This document shows positions 10,786 to 21,267 of a stretch of 50,186 nucleotides of DNA, one piece after another. Origin of the DNA: Alphaproteobacteria bacterium (GTDB taxonomy: Bacteria; Pseudomonadota; Alphaproteobacteria; Rhodobacterales; Rhodobacteraceae); assembly GCA_030429105.1 (NCBI GenBank), contig JAUIDE010000019.1:1-50186 (forward strand), read 5' to 3'. A program made the translations under genes and the position numbers. Each line of letters opens with the position of its first letter. The stretch's first letter is position 1. Under the pieces are notes generated by a model, which had not been told where the DNA came from, did not search any database, and saw only the letters and a program-made list of their open reading frames with translations.

Positions 10786-11342
10786 CGCGGCCCTCGCCGG
10801 TCGAGGCCGGGTCGACGCCGGAGTACGACGCTGCGGTACAGCTGCGGCCCCCGGGACCACCCGCTCCGCCGCAAGCATCCGACCCTTAGACAAGATGCGG
10901 CGCGACCTTCGAGCCTCCGCGGCAGCGACCCGCCCTGGGTAGCCGCGGCGTATTCGGATCGCGCGGCGTGATCTGGCGCGGCAACGGCCCCCGGTCTCGT
11001 CCGCCGCTCAAGGCGCGGGACAAGAGACGGATCACCGCCGCAACCGCCTGATCGAAGGCGGCGCGCTGCGCCTTCGTCCCTCGAAGCCCATCCCGGCCCG
11101 CCGACATCGACGCGACCGGCCCAGCTTCGGCATCCGGAGCCGGGAGGTTAGGGAGCCCTGGCCGCCGCTTCGATCCTGTTCCCTCACGCGCACGGCTCCG
11201 TCCGGGGCGCCGCAAACCGAGGCGCGAAAGCAGAGAAGGGCGACCGCCGCATCCGTTCACCTGGCAGGCGACGAGCCAACCCTCGCCCGAACCTTCCGCC
11301 CGGCACCGGCGGCGATGCGCCCGCCGCGCCCGGCCGAGTCTC
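10786..11342. other. 557-bp stretch between convergent lexA and comEC with no supportable gene
   Basis: Nothing recognisable is encoded here. A weak hairpin (GGCC...GGCC, about 10788-10807) follows lexA. One 124-codon open frame exists on the minus strand (10886-11260), but it starts weakly, has no family sequence, and its third-position G/C content looks clearly lower than in neighbouring genes. It may be a decayed gene or a structured or regulatory spacer; in related genomes lexA and comEC are usually close together. Confidence 0.5.
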
Positions 11343-13469
11343 TCACCTGCCTGCGCCGAAGGCCGGCTCCTCCGCCTCGCTATCGGCGGAGCGGGACCAG
11401 AAACGCCGCCCCGCCGCCACCGCCGCCGAGCGGATGCGCGGCTCTTTCCCCTCCAGGTCGATGGCGAGCGCGCCGAGGCGCGCGAGCGCGTCGCCTGCGA
11501 TCAGGCGGCAGCCGCCCTCGGGCGGGTCGAGAGGCGCGGCGGAGAGGAGGATCGTGCGCGGCGCGCAGAGTGCGGACGCCGCATCCGGCGCCCGCTCTGC
11601 GCGCGGAAGGAGGACGACGCGCCAGCCTTCCGGCAGTTGGGCGATGCGCGCCTCGCCTTCGCTCGCGACTCCGGGGCGCGCCGCAGCCTCCCGCTGGTCC
11701 GCGCCGTCTCCGTCAGCCTCGAGCCAGATCCGCGCGGCGTAGGACTCCGCCTTCGCATGGTCGAGCGCGCGGCCTTCGGGGCCCATGACGCCCAGGAGAC
11801 CGCCCCCGGGCGCGACGAGAACCGCAGGCCGCGCGTCGCCCGCCGCCCAGATCGCCAGCCCGAGCGCGGCCGCCGCGGCGCCCGCCGGCCGGAGCAGGGA
11901 GCGCCCGAGACACAGGCCGAGGCCGCCGAGGGCAATCAGCGTCAGCACGATCCCCGGCGCGGCGGGCACGCCGCTCGTCGCGCCCTCCAGCCCGGCGACG
12001 AGGCGGGCCACGCGCATGATCGCGTCGATCCCCTCGCCCATCAGCCAGAGCGCCGGGCCTTCTAGGCCAAAGGGCGCGAGCGCCGCCGCGAAAAGCGCGG
12101 CGGGCGCCACCCAGAAGCCCATGACCGGAACAGCGAGCAGGTTGGCGAGCAGGCCGTAATGCGCAACGCGGTTGAAGTGAAAGGCGGAGAACGGGCCGGT
12201 GGCGAGCCCGGCGAGGAGGCTCGTGCCGACAAGGGCGAGGAGATAGACGCCGACCCGCCGGCCTATCCCCTCGCCCGCGGCGCTGAAACGCCAGCCCCGT
12301 TCGCGCAGCCAGTCGAACCCGGCGATGATCGCCGCCGTCGCAGCGAAGGACATCTGGAAGCCGACATGGGTCAGCGCCTCCGGCGTCAGCACGAGAATCG
12401 CGATGGCGGCGACGGCGAGCGCGCGGAGCGTGATCGCCGGGCGGCCGAGGAGGACGGCGACCAGGGCGACGAGGGCCATGACATAGGCACGCTGCGTCGC
12501 CACCGCCGCGCCCGAAATCAGGAGATAGCCGGTCGCCGCGAGGAGCGCGACGAGGGCGGCCGCCTGCTTCGTCCGCCAGCGCCGCGCCGCGTAGGGGATG
12601 GCGGCGAGGAGGAGCCGGGCGCCGCCGAAGACGAGGCCGGTGACGATCCCCATATGCAGCCCCGAAATGGCGAGGAGATGCGCGAGGTTGGAATCGCGAA
12701 GGGCCTGCGTCGCCTCCCGGTCCACGCCGGCGCGGTCGCCAACGATGACGGCGGCGGCGAAGGCGCCGGTCTCCCCCGACAGTGCGCTGCGGAGACCCGC
12801 GGCGAGCGCCGCCCGCGTCTCGGCCAGCGCAAGCCGGAGCCGGCGAAGCGCGCCCGGGCTCCCCTCTTCCGGGATCACCACGGGCGCGCCGCGGGCAAAG
12901 CCGACGGCGCCGAGCGACTTGAACCAGGCGTCCCGCCGGAAATCGAAGCCGCCCGGCTCCACCGGCCCGCCGGGGGGCCCAAGCTGCGCGAAGACCGAGA
13001 CGCGGAGGCCGGGCGCAAGCCCCTCCAAATGCGCCTCCCGCTGCAGCGAGACCTGCGCCCGCTCCGGCGTTTCGCCCGGCGCGACGCCGAAGATCACAAG
13101 ATCGTCGAGCACGAGCGGCGGCCGGCCCGCCGCCGTGCGCGTCACCTCGCGGATCACCCCCTCCACCGTCGCGTCCATCGCCGCCGGGAGAACGGGCGCC
13201 GCGACGATCCGCGCTCGCGCCCCGGCGAGGCAGAGACCGAGGATCACGAGGCCGAGCGCGGCGAGAAGAAGCGGCCTCCGCGCCGCCCGCTCCCTGAAGA
13301 GCGCGGCGAGGAGCGCCGCGCCGCCGAGAAGCCCGGCGTAGAGCCAGAGCGGCGGCTCGACCGGCGCCCAGAAATAGATCTGCACGCCGAGCCCGAGGAA
13401 GACGGGCGCCCAGAGCGGAAAGGCCGGCGCCTCCGCCCGCCACAGCTCCCGAAGCCGCTCCATCGTCAT
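11343..13469 (-). CDS. comEC: ComEC/Rec2 family DNA uptake membrane protein
   Basis: ComEC forms the inner-membrane channel for single-stranded DNA in natural transformation. The 708-residue protein has many hydrophobic helices, an N-terminal DUF4131-like soluble insert, and the competence-domain signature HLLAISGLHMGIVTGLVF near the middle, followed by FQMSFAATAAII. The C-terminal part is a short soluble domain rather than a clearly intact metallo-beta-lactamase domain. The start is uncertain: the frame is open to 13517, but residues before 13469 are charged and unlike the family, and an ATG two codons further in is also possible. It is divergent from gltX. Confidence 0.88.
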   Translation of the reverse strand: MTMERLRELWRAEAPAFPLWAPVFLGLGVQIYFWAPVEPPLWLYAGLLGGAALLAALFRERAARRPLLLAALGLVILGLCLAGARARIVAAPVLPAAMDATVEGVIREVTRTAAGRPPLVLDDLVIFGVAPGETPERAQVSLQREAHLEGLAPGLRVSVFAQLGPPGGPVEPGGFDFRRDAWFKSLGAVGFARGAPVVIPEEGSPGALRRLRLALAETRAALAAGLRSALSGETGAFAAAVIVGDRAGVDREATQALRDSNLAHLLAISGLHMGIVTGLVFGGARLLLAAIPYAARRWRTKQAAALVALLAATGYLLISGAAVATQRAYVMALVALVAVLLGRPAITLRALAVAAIAILVLTPEALTHVGFQMSFAATAAIIAGFDWLRERGWRFSAAGEGIGRRVGVYLLALVGTSLLAGLATGPFSAFHFNRVAHYGLLANLLAVPVMGFWVAPAALFAAALAPFGLEGPALWLMGEGIDAIMRVARLVAGLEGATSGVPAAPGIVLTLIALGGLGLCLGRSLLRPAGAAAAALGLAIWAAGDARPAVLVAPGGGLLGVMGPEGRALDHAKAESYAARIWLEADGDGADQREAAARPGVASEGEARIAQLPEGWRVVLLPRAERAPDAASALCAPRTILLSAAPLDPPEGGCRLIAGDALARLGALAIDLEGKEPRIRSAAVAAGRRFWSRSADSEAEEPAFGAGR

Positions 13470-13567
13470 CCAGCTTCGCCCCGGCCTCGCCTTGTCCTGC
13501 CCGACCGGCCAAGCCATAAAGGCCGCGCCCGCGGGGCGCCACGGAATTCAACCCAGAGACGAGCGCG

Positions 13568-14983
13568 ATGCCAGCCAGCAAGACACCGGAAATCGTGACG
13601 CGCTTCGCGCCCTCGCCGACCGGCTATCTCCATATCGGCGGCGCGCGCACCGCGCTCTTCAACTGGCTCTACGCCCGCGGGCGGGGCGGCAAGTTCCTGC
13701 TTCGGATCGAGGACACGGACCGCGCCCGCTCGACGCCGGAAGCGACGGAGGCGATCTATGACGGTCTCCGCTGGCTCGGGCTCGACTGGGACGGCGAGGC
13801 CGTGAGCCAGTTCGCGCGGGTGGAGCGGCACCGGGCCGCCGCGCTGACGATGCTGGAGACGGGCGGCGCCTATCGCTGCTATGCGACGCAGGAGGAGATT
13901 GCGGCGGCGCGGGAAGCGGCGCGCGCCGCGGGCCGACCCCCGCTCTTCCATTCGCCCTGGCGCGACAGGGGGCCGGAGGACTGGCCGGACGCGCCCTACA
14001 CCGTGCGGCTGAAAGCGCCGCGGGAGGGTGAGATCGTCGTCGACGACCTCGTGCAGGGCGAGGTCCGCTTCGCGGCGGAGCAGATCGACGACCTGATCCT
14101 CCTGCGCTCCGACGGAACGCCGACCTACATGCACGCCGTCGTGGTGGACGACCACGAGATGGGCGTGACCCACATCATCCGCGGCGACGATCACCTGACG
14201 AACGCCGCGCGGCAGATCGCGATCTACCGCGCGCTCGGCTGGCCTGTGCCGGAGATGGCGCATATCCCGCTGATCCATGGCGAGGACGGCGCGAAGATGT
14301 CCAAGCGCCACGGCGCGCTCGGCGCCCATGAATACCGCGCGGAGGGCTTCCTGCCGGAGGCGATGCGCAACTACCTCGCCCGGCTCGGCTGGTCGCATGG
14401 CGATGACGAAGTGTTTACGACCGAGCAGGCGCTCGAATGGTTCGACATCGCCGATGTGGGCCGCTCCGCCGCGCGGTTCGACCGGACCAAGCTCCTGAAT
14501 CTGAACGGCAGATACATGCGCGCCGCGGACGACGGCGCGCTGGCGAAGGCGGCGCTGGAGCTCCTCGCGCTGCAGGGCCGCCCGGCGCCGGGCGAGGCGC
14601 GCGCGACGCAGCTCCTGCAGGCGATGCCGGGCCTGAAGGAACGGGCCAAGACCTTGGTCGAATTGCTGGATTCGGCCTATTACATCCTCGCCGACCGGCC
14701 GCTCGACCTCGACGAAAAGGCTCAAAAGCTGCTCGACGAGGAGGGGCGCGAGATCATCGCCAGATTGACCCCCCGGTTGCGCGATGCTAGCGATTGGACC
14801 GGCGAGGCGCTGGAAAACTTGGCGCGCGCCTTCGCGGAAGAAGAGGGATTGAAGCTCGGCAAAGTGGCGCAGCCCATGCGCGCCGCGCTCACGGGCCGGG
14901 CGACCTCGCCGGGGGTGTTCGACGTTCTCGTCACGCTCGGCAAGGAGGAAAGTCTGGCGCGGCTGGCCGACCGGGCCGGTTGA
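13568..14983 (+). CDS. gltX: Glutamate--tRNA ligase
   Basis: This class I aminoacyl-tRNA synthetase charges tRNA-Glu (and possibly tRNA-Gln, as in many alphaproteobacteria). The 471-residue protein has the HIGH-equivalent [12 protein letters not shown] near residue 18, [10 protein letters not shown] near residue 45, [10 protein letters not shown] near residue 200 and the KMSKS-equivalent [11 protein letters not shown] near residue 243. It lies divergent from comEC and upstream of gltA, the usual order in Rhodobacterales. Confidence 0.97.
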   Translation: MPASKTPEIVTRFAPSPTGYLHIGGARTALFNWLYARGRGGKFLLRIEDTDRARSTPEATEAIYDGLRWLGLDWDGEAVSQFARVERHRAAALTMLETGGAYRCYATQEEIAAAREAARAAGRPPLFHSPWRDRGPEDWPDAPYTVRLKAPREGEIVVDDLVQGEVRFAAEQIDDLILLRSDGTPTYMHAVVVDDHEMGVTHIIRGDDHLTNAARQIAIYRALGWPVPEMAHIPLIHGEDGAKMSKRHGALGAHEYRAEGFLPEAMRNYLARLGWSHGDDEVFTTEQALEWFDIADVGRSAARFDRTKLLNLNGRYMRAADDGALAKAALELLALQGRPAPGEARATQLLQAMPGLKERAKTLVELLDSAYYILADRPLDLDEKAQKLLDEEGREIIARLTPRLRDASDWTGEALENLARAFAEEEGLKLGKVAQPMRAALTGRATSPGVFDVLVTLGKEESLARLADRAG

Positions 14984-15055
14984 CCTCCGCGCCCCGATGC
15001 CGCCCTCCGGCGGCGCCCGAATGCAGCGGCCCGGGGCCGCGAGAGAGGGGGTTTC

Positions 15056-16351
15056 ATGACTAAATCCGAACGCTTCGCGACTCTGACCGTAGACGGGAAG
15101 AGCCACGACCTGCCGATCCTTACAGGAACGGTCGGCCCCGAGGTGATCGATGTCGGCGCGCTCTACAAGCTGACCGGCAAGTTCACCTACGACCCGGGCT
15201 TCACCTCCACCGCCGCCTGCTTCTCCGACATCACCTTCATCGACGGGGACAAGGGCGAGCTTCTCTATCGCGGCTACCCGATCGACCAGCTGGCGGAGAA
15301 GAGCCACTATCTCGAAGTCTGCTATCTCCTCCTCTACGGGGAGCTGCCGACGGCGGCGCAGCTCGAGGATTTCGAGATGCGGGTGACGCGGCACACCATG
15401 CTGCACGAGCAGATGGTGAACTTCTACCGCGGCTTCCGGCGGGACGCGCATCCGATGGCGGTGGTCTGCGGCGTCGTCGGCGCGATGTCCGCCTTCTATC
15501 ACGACTCGACCGACATCAACGACGCCTGGCAGCGCGAGGTCGCCACCGTGCGGCTGATCGCCAAGCTGCCGACGATCTGCGCGTGGGCCTACAAGTATTC
15601 GATCGGCCAGCCCTTCATCTATCCGCGCAACGATCTCGATTACGCGACCAACTTCCTCCACATGTGCTTCGCCACACCTTGCGAGACCTATGTGGTGGAT
15701 CCGATCCTCTCCCGCGCGATGGACCGGATCTTCACGCTCCACGCCGACCACGAGCAGAACGCCTCGACCTCCACGGTCCGGCTCGCCGGCTCCTCCCAGG
15801 CGAACCCCTTCGCCTGCATCGCCGCCGGCGTCGCCTGCCTCTGGGGCCCGGCGCATGGCGGGGCGAACCAGGCCTGCCTCGAAATGCTGCGCGAGATCGG
15901 GACGCCGGACCGCATCCCGGAATACATCGCCCGCGCCAAGGACAAGAACGACCCGTTCCGCCTCATGGGCTTCGGCCACCGCGTCTACAAGAACTTCGAC
16001 CCGCGGGCGAAGGTGATGAAGGAGAGCGCGGACGAGGTGCTCGGCCTTCTCGGCGTGAAGGACAATCCGGCGCTCCAGGTCGCCAAGGAGCTGGAGAAGA
16101 TCGCGCTGGAGGACGAGTACTTCATCTCGAAGAAGCTCTATCCGAATGTCGACTTCTATTCCGGCGTCATCCTTGACGCGATGGGCTTCCCGACCGCGAT
16201 GTTCACGCCGATCTTCGCGCTCGCGCGCACCGTCGGCTGGATCGCGCAGTGGAAGGAGATGATCGAGGATCCGGTGCAGAAGATCGGCCGCCCGCGGCAG
16301 CTCTACACCGGGGCCACCCCGCGGAACTATACCGAGGTCGAAGCGCGCTGA
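15056..16351 (+). CDS. gltA: Citrate synthase
   Basis: GltA condenses oxaloacetate and acetyl-CoA into citrate, the entry to the TCA cycle. The 431-residue length fits the hexameric type II bacterial enzyme. Signature segments are [11 protein letters not shown] near residue 65, the catalytic-histidine region [16 protein letters not shown] near residue 265, [14 protein letters not shown] near residue 305 and [10 protein letters not shown] near residue 363. It follows gltX by 72 bp and ends in a stable hairpin. Confidence 0.97.
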   Translation: MTKSERFATLTVDGKSHDLPILTGTVGPEVIDVGALYKLTGKFTYDPGFTSTAACFSDITFIDGDKGELLYRGYPIDQLAEKSHYLEVCYLLLYGELPTAAQLEDFEMRVTRHTMLHEQMVNFYRGFRRDAHPMAVVCGVVGAMSAFYHDSTDINDAWQREVATVRLIAKLPTICAWAYKYSIGQPFIYPRNDLDYATNFLHMCFATPCETYVVDPILSRAMDRIFTLHADHEQNASTSTVRLAGSSQANPFACIAAGVACLWGPAHGGANQACLEMLREIGTPDRIPEYIARAKDKNDPFRLMGFGHRVYKNFDPRAKVMKESADEVLGLLGVKDNPALQVAKELEKIALEDEYFISKKLYPNVDFYSGVILDAMGFPTAMFTPIFALARTVGWIAQWKEMIEDPVQKIGRPRQLYTGATPRNYTEVEAR

Positions 16352-16371
16352 GCGCTCCAGGGCTTTGGCGG

Positions 16372-16400
16372 GGCCGCCCCTTTCAATAGGGGGCGGCCTT
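16372..16400 (+). terminator. Terminator hairpin after gltA
   Basis: A perfect 9-bp stem GGCCGCCCC / GGGGCGGCC with a 9-nt loop begins 20 bp after the gltA stop and is followed by only two T residues. It separates gltA from the convergent small gene and mutS. Confidence 0.7.
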
Positions 16401-16438
16401 CACATGATCGGATCTGGGCGAGCCGCGCGGTTTCGCGC

Positions 16439-16645
16439 TCAGTTCGGCATGAAGACGCCGCCGCCGTGGTCGGCGACGAGCCGCACGATGAGGGCGCGCT
16501 CCTCCTCCGTCATCGCGGCCTCGTCCACGAAGCGCCAGTTGCGCTTGTAGAGCGCGAGCGGCTCCGACCCGTCGAGTGGTGCGGCCCCGTCCCGGCTCCA
16601 CAGGTGGGCGCGGAGCCGGGGATATCGTTTCGGATCGATCTTCAT
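16439..16645 (-). CDS. Small conserved-looking hypothetical protein downstream of mutS
   Basis: This 68-residue reading frame begins 31 bp after the mutS stop on the same strand. It has a protein-like composition (KIDPKRYPRLRAHLW near the start; LYKRNWRFVDEAAMTEEERA in the middle; a glycine-rich HGGGVFMPN end) and no membrane segment or signal peptide. I recognise no named family. No good ribosome site precedes the ATG, so it may be translated by coupling to mutS or not at all. Confidence 0.5.
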   Translation of the reverse strand: MKIDPKRYPRLRAHLWSRDGAAPLDGSEPLALYKRNWRFVDEAAMTEEERALIVRLVADHGGGVFMPN

Positions 16646-16676
16646 GGGCGCGAAGACAGACGATCCCGGCCCGGCG

Positions 16677-19334
16677 TCATAGCATCGCCTTGAGCCGGTA
16701 GAGCGCCTCCAGCGCCTCCTTCGGCGTCATTTCGTCCGGGTTGAGCGCGGCGAGCGCGGCCTCCGCCGGGCCGGGCCCCTTCGCGGGCGCGGGGGCAGGG
16801 GCGGGGCGGGCGGAGAAGAGGGGGAGATCGTCGATCAGCGCCTTCGCCTTCGCGCCTCCCCCTTCCCGCTCGCCCGCCTCCAGCGCCTCCAGCACCGCCT
16901 TCGCCCGCGCGATCACAGGCTCCGGGAGCCCGGCGAGGCGGGCGACCTGCACGCCGTAGGACCGGTCCGCCGCGCCGGGGCGGACCTCATGCAGGAACAC
17001 AGCCTCTCCCTCCCATTCGCGCACCGCCATCGTCGCGTTGGCGAGGGCGGGGAGGCGGGCGGAGAGGGCGGTCAGTTCGTGGTAATGCGTGGCGAAGAGG
17101 CCGCGGCAGCGGTTCGTCTCGTGCAGGTGCTCGAGCACGGCCCAGGCGATGGAGAGCCCGTCATAGGTCGCCGTGCCGCGCCCGATCTCGTCGAGGATCA
17201 CGAGCGCGCCCGGGCCGGCCTGATTGAGGATCGAGGCCGTCTCCACCATCTCCACCATGAAGGTGGAGCGCCCGCGGGCGAGATCGTCCGCCGCGCCGAC
17301 GCGGCTGAAGAGCCGGTCGACCACGCCGATCCGCGCCGAACGGGCGGGCACGAAGCTGCCCGTCTGGGCGAGGATCGCGATGAGGGCGTTCTGGCGGAGG
17401 AACGTGGATTTCCCCGCCATATTCGGGCCCGTGACAAGCCAGAGCCGCGCCGGATCGCCCGAAAGGTCCGCATCGTTGGCGACGAAGGCGCCGCCGCCCT
17501 GCCGCCGGAGCGCCTGCTCCACCACCGGGTGCCGCCCGCCCTCGATGCGGAAGGCGCGGCCGGGCTCGACCACGGGACGCGCCCAGCGCTCCTCCGCGGC
17601 CAGCGCCGCGAAGCCGGCGGAGAGATCGACCGAGGCCATCGCCTCCGCCGCCGCGGCGAGACGCGGCGCCTCCTCCAGAACCGCCTCGCGCAGCGCGGCG
17701 AAGGCGCGAAGCTCGAGCGCGAGCGCCCGCTCCGCCGCCGCCAGCATCTTTGACTGCATCTCGGAAAGCGGCGCGGTGGTGAAGCGCACCTGCCCCGCGA
17801 GGGTCTGCCGGTGGATGAAGGTTTCCGAGAGGGGCGGGGAGAGCATCTTCTCCGCATGGGTCGCCGGCGTCTCGATGAAATAGCCGAGGACGTTGTTGTG
17901 CCGGACCTTGAGCGCGCCGATCCCGGTCAGCGCCTGGTATTCCGCCTGCATGGCGAGGATCACGGAGCGCCCGTCATCCCTGAGCGCGCGGGCCTCGTCG
18001 AGCGCGGGATCGAAGCCGGGCCGGATGAACCCCCCGTCCCGCGCCAGGAGCGGTGGTTCATCCTCCAGCGCCGCATCGAGCCGGGCCGCGAGCGCCTCAT
18101 GCCCCGTCATCGCCGCCGCCTCCGCAGCGAAGGGCTCCGCCCGCGCCAGAAGGCCGGCGAGTGCGGCGGCGGCGCGGAGCGCGGCGCGGATGGCGGAAAG
18201 GTCCCGCGGCCCGCCGCGGTCCAGCGCCAGACGGTTCAGCGCGCGTTCGAGATCGGTGGCGCGGCCCAGCGCCTCCCGCGCGTCGTCCCGCAGGCGGGCG
18301 TCGGCGAAGAGCGCCTCCACCGCCTCCAGCCGCCGGGCGATCTCCCCCGGGTCTGTCGAGGGGGCGGAAAGGCGCGCGGCGAGGAGGCGCGCGCCCGGCG
18401 CCGTGCGCGTCCGGTCCACCGCATGGAGGAGCGCGCCCTCCCGCTCGCCCGAAAGGGTGCGGACAAGTTCGAGATTGCGCCGCGTCGCCGCGTCGATCCG
18501 CATCGCGCCCGCCTCCGCCTCCCGCGCGGGCGGGCGGAGGAGCGGGAGGGCGCCGCGCTGCGTGATCTCGATGTAGTCCGCCAGCGCGCCGAGCGCGGAA
18601 ATCTCAGGCCGTGCGAAGGCCCCGAACCCTTCGAGGCTGGCGACGCGGTAGAGTGCCTTCAGCCGCCCCTCCGCCGCCTGGCTGTCGAAGCTGGCCGCCG
18701 AAAGCCGCGTCGGCGTCGCCCCCGCCTCGGCGACGAGGGAGAGGAGCGCCTCTTCGTCCGCCGGCGCCGGCCCGATCAGCACCTCCCGCGGCCCGAGCCG
18801 GGCGAGAAGCGCCCCGAGCGCCGACCGCGGCGCGGGGGCGACGCGCACCTCCCCGGTCGAAAGCTCCGCCCAAGCGAGCGCCCCTTCCCCGCGGATCTCC
18901 GCGAAGGCCGCGAGCCAGTTCGCCGCCCGCGGCTCCAGCAGCGCCTCCTCCGTCAGCGTTCCGGGGGTGACGAGGCGGACAACGCCCCGCTTCACGACCG
19001 ATTTGGAGCCGCGCTTCTTCGCCTCCGCCGGGTCCTCCAGCTGCTCGCAGACGGCGACGCGGAAGCCCTTGCGGATCAGCGTGAGGAGGTAGGATTCGTG
19101 GGAATGGACCGGGACGCCGCACATCGCGATGTCCTCCCCGAGATGCTTTCCCCGCTTCGTCAGAGCGATGTCGAGCGCCGCCGCCGCCGCCTTGGCGTCG
19201 TCGAAAAACAGCTCGTAGAAATCCCCCATCCGGTAGAAGAGCAGGGCGTCGGGATGCGCCGCCTTGATCTCCAGATACTGGGCCATCATCGGCGTCGCGT
19301 CGGCGGGAATGTCGGGGGATTGCGGCGTCGTCAC
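16677..19334 (-). CDS. mutS: DNA mismatch repair protein MutS
   Basis: MutS recognises mismatches and starts methyl-independent repair with MutL. With the GTG at 19334, preceded by a GAGGG site, it is 885 residues, a normal size. The N-terminal mismatch-binding domain contains [15 protein letters not shown] near residue 33, and the C-terminal ATPase has Walker [15 protein letters not shown], then [19 protein letters not shown], Walker [11 protein letters not shown] and FATHYHEL. The reading frame continues far upstream without homology, so the GTG was preferred to any earlier codon. It is divergent from the GNAT gene. Confidence 0.96.
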   Translation of the reverse strand: MTTPQSPDIPADATPMMAQYLEIKAAHPDALLFYRMGDFYELFFDDAKAAAAALDIALTKRGKHLGEDIAMCGVPVHSHESYLLTLIRKGFRVAVCEQLEDPAEAKKRGSKSVVKRGVVRLVTPGTLTEEALLEPRAANWLAAFAEIRGEGALAWAELSTGEVRVAPAPRSALGALLARLGPREVLIGPAPADEEALLSLVAEAGATPTRLSAASFDSQAAEGRLKALYRVASLEGFGAFARPEISALGALADYIEITQRGALPLLRPPAREAEAGAMRIDAATRRNLELVRTLSGEREGALLHAVDRTRTAPGARLLAARLSAPSTDPGEIARRLEAVEALFADARLRDDAREALGRATDLERALNRLALDRGGPRDLSAIRAALRAAAALAGLLARAEPFAAEAAAMTGHEALAARLDAALEDEPPLLARDGGFIRPGFDPALDEARALRDDGRSVILAMQAEYQALTGIGALKVRHNNVLGYFIETPATHAEKMLSPPLSETFIHRQTLAGQVRFTTAPLSEMQSKMLAAAERALALELRAFAALREAVLEEAPRLAAAAEAMASVDLSAGFAALAAEERWARPVVEPGRAFRIEGGRHPVVEQALRRQGGGAFVANDADLSGDPARLWLVTGPNMAGKSTFLRQNALIAILAQTGSFVPARSARIGVVDRLFSRVGAADDLARGRSTFMVEMVETASILNQAGPGALVILDEIGRGTATYDGLSIAWAVLEHLHETNRCRGLFATHYHELTALSARLPALANATMAVREWEGEAVFLHEVRPGAADRSYGVQVARLAGLPEPVIARAKAVLEALEAGEREGGGAKAKALIDDLPLFSARPAPAPAPAKGPGPAEAALAALNPDEMTPKEALEALYRLKAML

Positions 19335-19394
19335 TTGGCCCTCGCTCCGCTTCGCACTAACATGATCGCCGACGGGGAGGAAGCGGGGGGCCGC

Positions 19395-19868
19395 ATGGAT
19401 ATCCAGCGCGCAAGGCCGGAGGATGCGCCGATCATCCGACGCATCGCGCTCGACGCCTACCAGCCCTATATCCGCCGCATCGGGCGGAAGCCTGCGCCGA
19501 TGCTTGCCGACTACCCCGCGCTCGTCGCCGCCGGCAAGGTCTGGATCCGGTCCGAAATCGCGGAGATCGTCGGCTACATCGTGCTCGAAGAGGCGGAGGA
19601 CGCACTCCTCGTCGAGAATGTCGCCGTCCATCCCGAACGGCACGGGGAGGGCCATGGCCGCGCCCTCCTCGGCTTCGCGGAGCGGGAGGCGCGGCGGCGC
19701 GGGCTGCCGCGGCTCGCGCTCTACACCCATGCGAAGATGTCGGAGAATATCGGCCTCTACCTCGCGCTCGGCTGGCGGGAGACGGCGCGCCGGCATGAGG
19801 CGGGGTTCGACCGCGTCTTCTTCGAGAAGCCGGCGCCGGGCGTCGCCGCCTCCTCGCCTAATCCTTGA
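19395..19868 (+). CDS. GNAT family N-acetyltransferase
   Basis: A 157-residue acetyl-CoA-dependent transferase. Motif A, the pyrophosphate-binding segment, is visible as [20 protein letters not shown] around residues 75-95, followed by the helix [10 protein letters not shown] and the [10 protein letters not shown] motif B segment. The start at 19395 has a GGGGGG ribosome site and directly precedes the first beta strand; an earlier in-frame ATG at 19362 is possible. The substrate is unknown. The promoter of the ornithine decarboxylase overlaps the last codons of the gene. Confidence 0.88.
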   Translation: MDIQRARPEDAPIIRRIALDAYQPYIRRIGRKPAPMLADYPALVAAGKVWIRSEIAEIVGYIVLEEAEDALLVENVAVHPERHGEGHGRALLGFAEREARRRGLPRLALYTHAKMSENIGLYLALGWRETARRHEAGFDRVFFEKPAPGVAASSPNP

Positions 19869-19894
19869 GACTTCGTTGATCTGACACGTAAATT
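19865..19894 (+). promoter_or_regulatory. Candidate promoter for ornithine decarboxylase
   Basis: TTGAGA (19865-19870) and TAAATT (19889-19894) are spaced by 18 bp at the edge of an unusually AT-rich stretch (19886-19930). A start site just after it would give a leader of about 180 nt before the decarboxylase start codon. Confidence 0.45.
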
Positions 19895-19931
19895 TATTTT
19901 TCTTTGCGAGCCGAGATTTTTTCTTGCTTTC

Positions 19932-20084
19932 GGGGCGCGGGCGCCCCAAATGCACGCCCACGACGCCAACGCACGCGCCTCTGGCACGAGCCGGCGGGTT
20001 CGCCCGCCCTCTACGGTTACGTAGCGACGGTAACGTCTCTCTTGGAACAATCCGCCCGAGCGGCGGGGTCTGACGGAGATGGCC
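19932..20084 (+). ncRNA. Structured 5' leader of ornithine decarboxylase (speF-motif candidate)
   Basis: The leader can form at least three hairpins: GGGGCG...CGCCCC (19932-19947); a UUCG-capped stem GGCGGG-TTCG-CCCGCC (19993-20008), extended by GAG/CTC with a CC bulge; and CCGCC...GGCGG (20052-20066) just before the ribosome site. The arms of the second and third hairpins are mutually complementary (CCCGCC with GGCGGG), so they could exclude one another. A near-repeat ACGGTTACGT / ACGGTAACGT lies at 20013-20022 and 20027-20036. Rfam describes the speF RNA motif upstream of ornithine decarboxylase genes in alphaproteobacteria; assignment here rests on position and structure, not on a model score. 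Confidence 0.55.
19950..20024 (+). CDS. Possible 24-residue upstream ORF in the decarboxylase leader
   Basis: An ATG at 19950 opens a 24-codon frame rich in arginine, alanine and histidine (it ends ...[12 protein letters not shown]) and stops at the TAG at 20022-20024, inside the repeated ACGGTTACGT element. The frame runs through the UUCG-capped hairpin, so translating ribosomes would melt that hairpin. No convincing Shine-Dalgarno site is visible. In enterobacteria an unrelated arginine-rich leader peptide controls speF; a similar role here is inference only. Confidence 0.3.
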   Translation: MHAHDANARASGTSRRVRPPSTVT

Positions 20085-21260
20085 ATGAACGCCTACGTGA
20101 CCGGGCTCGCGCCCGCCGAACCCTTTTTCGCACCCTTCCGACGCGCCGAGTCCTACGCCCGGACCCATGCGTTTGACCGCCCGACGCTGATCCTCGACGT
20201 GGATCAGGTTGCGGAGCAGTTCCGCGCGCTTTCCCGAGGGCTCGGCCGTGCGGCGATCCACTACGCGGTGAAGGCGAACCCGGCGCGCCCCGTCGTCTCC
20301 CGCCTCGTGGCGGAGGGCTCGCGCTTCGACGCCGCCTCGCGCGGGGAGATCGAGCTTTGCCTCGCGCTCGGCGCGGCGCCGGAGCACATCTCCTTCGGCA
20401 ACACCGTGAAGAAGACGGGCGACATCGCCTTCGCCCACGCCGCCGGCGTGACGCTCTTCGCCGCCGACGCGGAGGAGGAACTCGAGAAGATCGCCGCCCA
20501 TGCGCCGGGCGCGGAGGTCTATATCCGCCTCATCGTCTCGAAGTCGGAGGCGGACTGGCCGCTTTCCCGCAAGTTCGGCGTCCAGCCGCGCGCCGCCATG
20601 CCGCTTCTCCGCCGCGCGCGGGAGCTTGGGCTTCGCCCGGCCGGCTTCTCCTTCCATGTCGGGTCGCAGACCCGCCGCGCGGCGATGTGGCGCCCGACGC
20701 TGGACGAGTTCGCGCCGCTCTGGGCCGAGGCGCGCGCCGAAGGCTTCGCGCTCGACCTTCTGAACATCGGCGGCGGCTTCCCCGCCTTCTATGGCGAGGC
20801 GATCGACGCGCCGGAAGCCTATGCGCGCGAGGTCATGGATCTCGTGGAGGCGCGCTTCCCCGGCGCGGAGCGGATCATGGCGGAGCCGGGCCGCGGCCTC
20901 GTCGCCGAGGCGGGCGTGATCGCGGCGGAGGTCGTGCTCGTCTCCCGCAAGTCGCCGGACGACATCCACCGCTGGGTCTATCTCGACATCGGCCGCTTCT
21001 CCGGCCTCGCGGAGACCGAAGGCGAGGCGATCCGCTACCAGATCGCGACGCCGCATGACGGGCTGGCCTCCGGCCCCTGCGTCCTCGCCGGCCCCTCCTG
21101 CGACAGCGCGGACGTGCTCTACGAGAAGCGGCCGATGGACCTGCCGCTGGCGCTGAAGGCGGGGGACAAGGTGGTGATCCGCTGCTGCGGCGCCTACACG
21201 ACCAGCTATTCGTCGGTCGGCTTCAACGGCTTCCCGCCGCTCGATCTCGTCTGCATCTGA
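20085..21260 (+). CDS. Ornithine/lysine decarboxylase, PLP-dependent (alanine racemase fold)
   Basis: The 391-residue enzyme belongs to the eukaryotic-type (group IV) ornithine decarboxylase family, which makes putrescine or cadaverine. It shows the PLP-lysine segment IHYAVKANP near residue 63, FSFHVGSQT near residue 188, GGGFPAFY near residue 230, [11 protein letters not shown] near residue 268 and the active-site cysteine segment [12 protein letters not shown] near residue 340. Two ATGs are available; the one at 20085 has GGAG six bases upstream, whereas that site would abut the ATG at 20079, so 20085 is the start. A long structured leader precedes it. Substrate preference between ornithine and lysine cannot be read from sequence alone. 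Confidence 0.93.
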   Translation: MNAYVTGLAPAEPFFAPFRRAESYARTHAFDRPTLILDVDQVAEQFRALSRGLGRAAIHYAVKANPARPVVSRLVAEGSRFDAASRGEIELCLALGAAPEHISFGNTVKKTGDIAFAHAAGVTLFAADAEEELEKIAAHAPGAEVYIRLIVSKSEADWPLSRKFGVQPRAAMPLLRRARELGLRPAGFSFHVGSQTRRAAMWRPTLDEFAPLWAEARAEGFALDLLNIGGGFPAFYGEAIDAPEAYAREVMDLVEARFPGAERIMAEPGRGLVAEAGVIAAEVVLVSRKSPDDIHRWVYLDIGRFSGLAETEGEAIRYQIATPHDGLASGPCVLAGPSCDSADVLYEKRPMDLPLALKAGDKVVIRCCGAYTTSYSSVGFNGFPPLDLVCI

Positions 21261-21267
21261 AGCCAGG

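Noticed and set aside
10886-11260. A 124-codon minus-strand frame between lexA and comEC as a real gene
   Set aside because: Weak third-position bias, no ribosome site and no recognisable family; kept only as part of the unexplained spacer.
12159-13598. A 479-codon plus-strand frame over comEC
   Set aside because: Antisense shadow of comEC; charged low-complexity translation with no domain.
13466-15979. An 837-codon open frame on the minus strand across gltX and gltA
   Set aside because: It lies antisense to two unmistakable core enzymes, has arginine/histidine-rich sequence typical of shadow frames in GC-rich DNA, and no family motif.
19335-21056. N-terminal extension of mutS by about 570 codons on the minus strand
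   Set aside because: The extension is antisense to the acetyltransferase and the decarboxylase and carries no MutS sequence; the GTG at 19334 has a ribosome site and gives the normal length.
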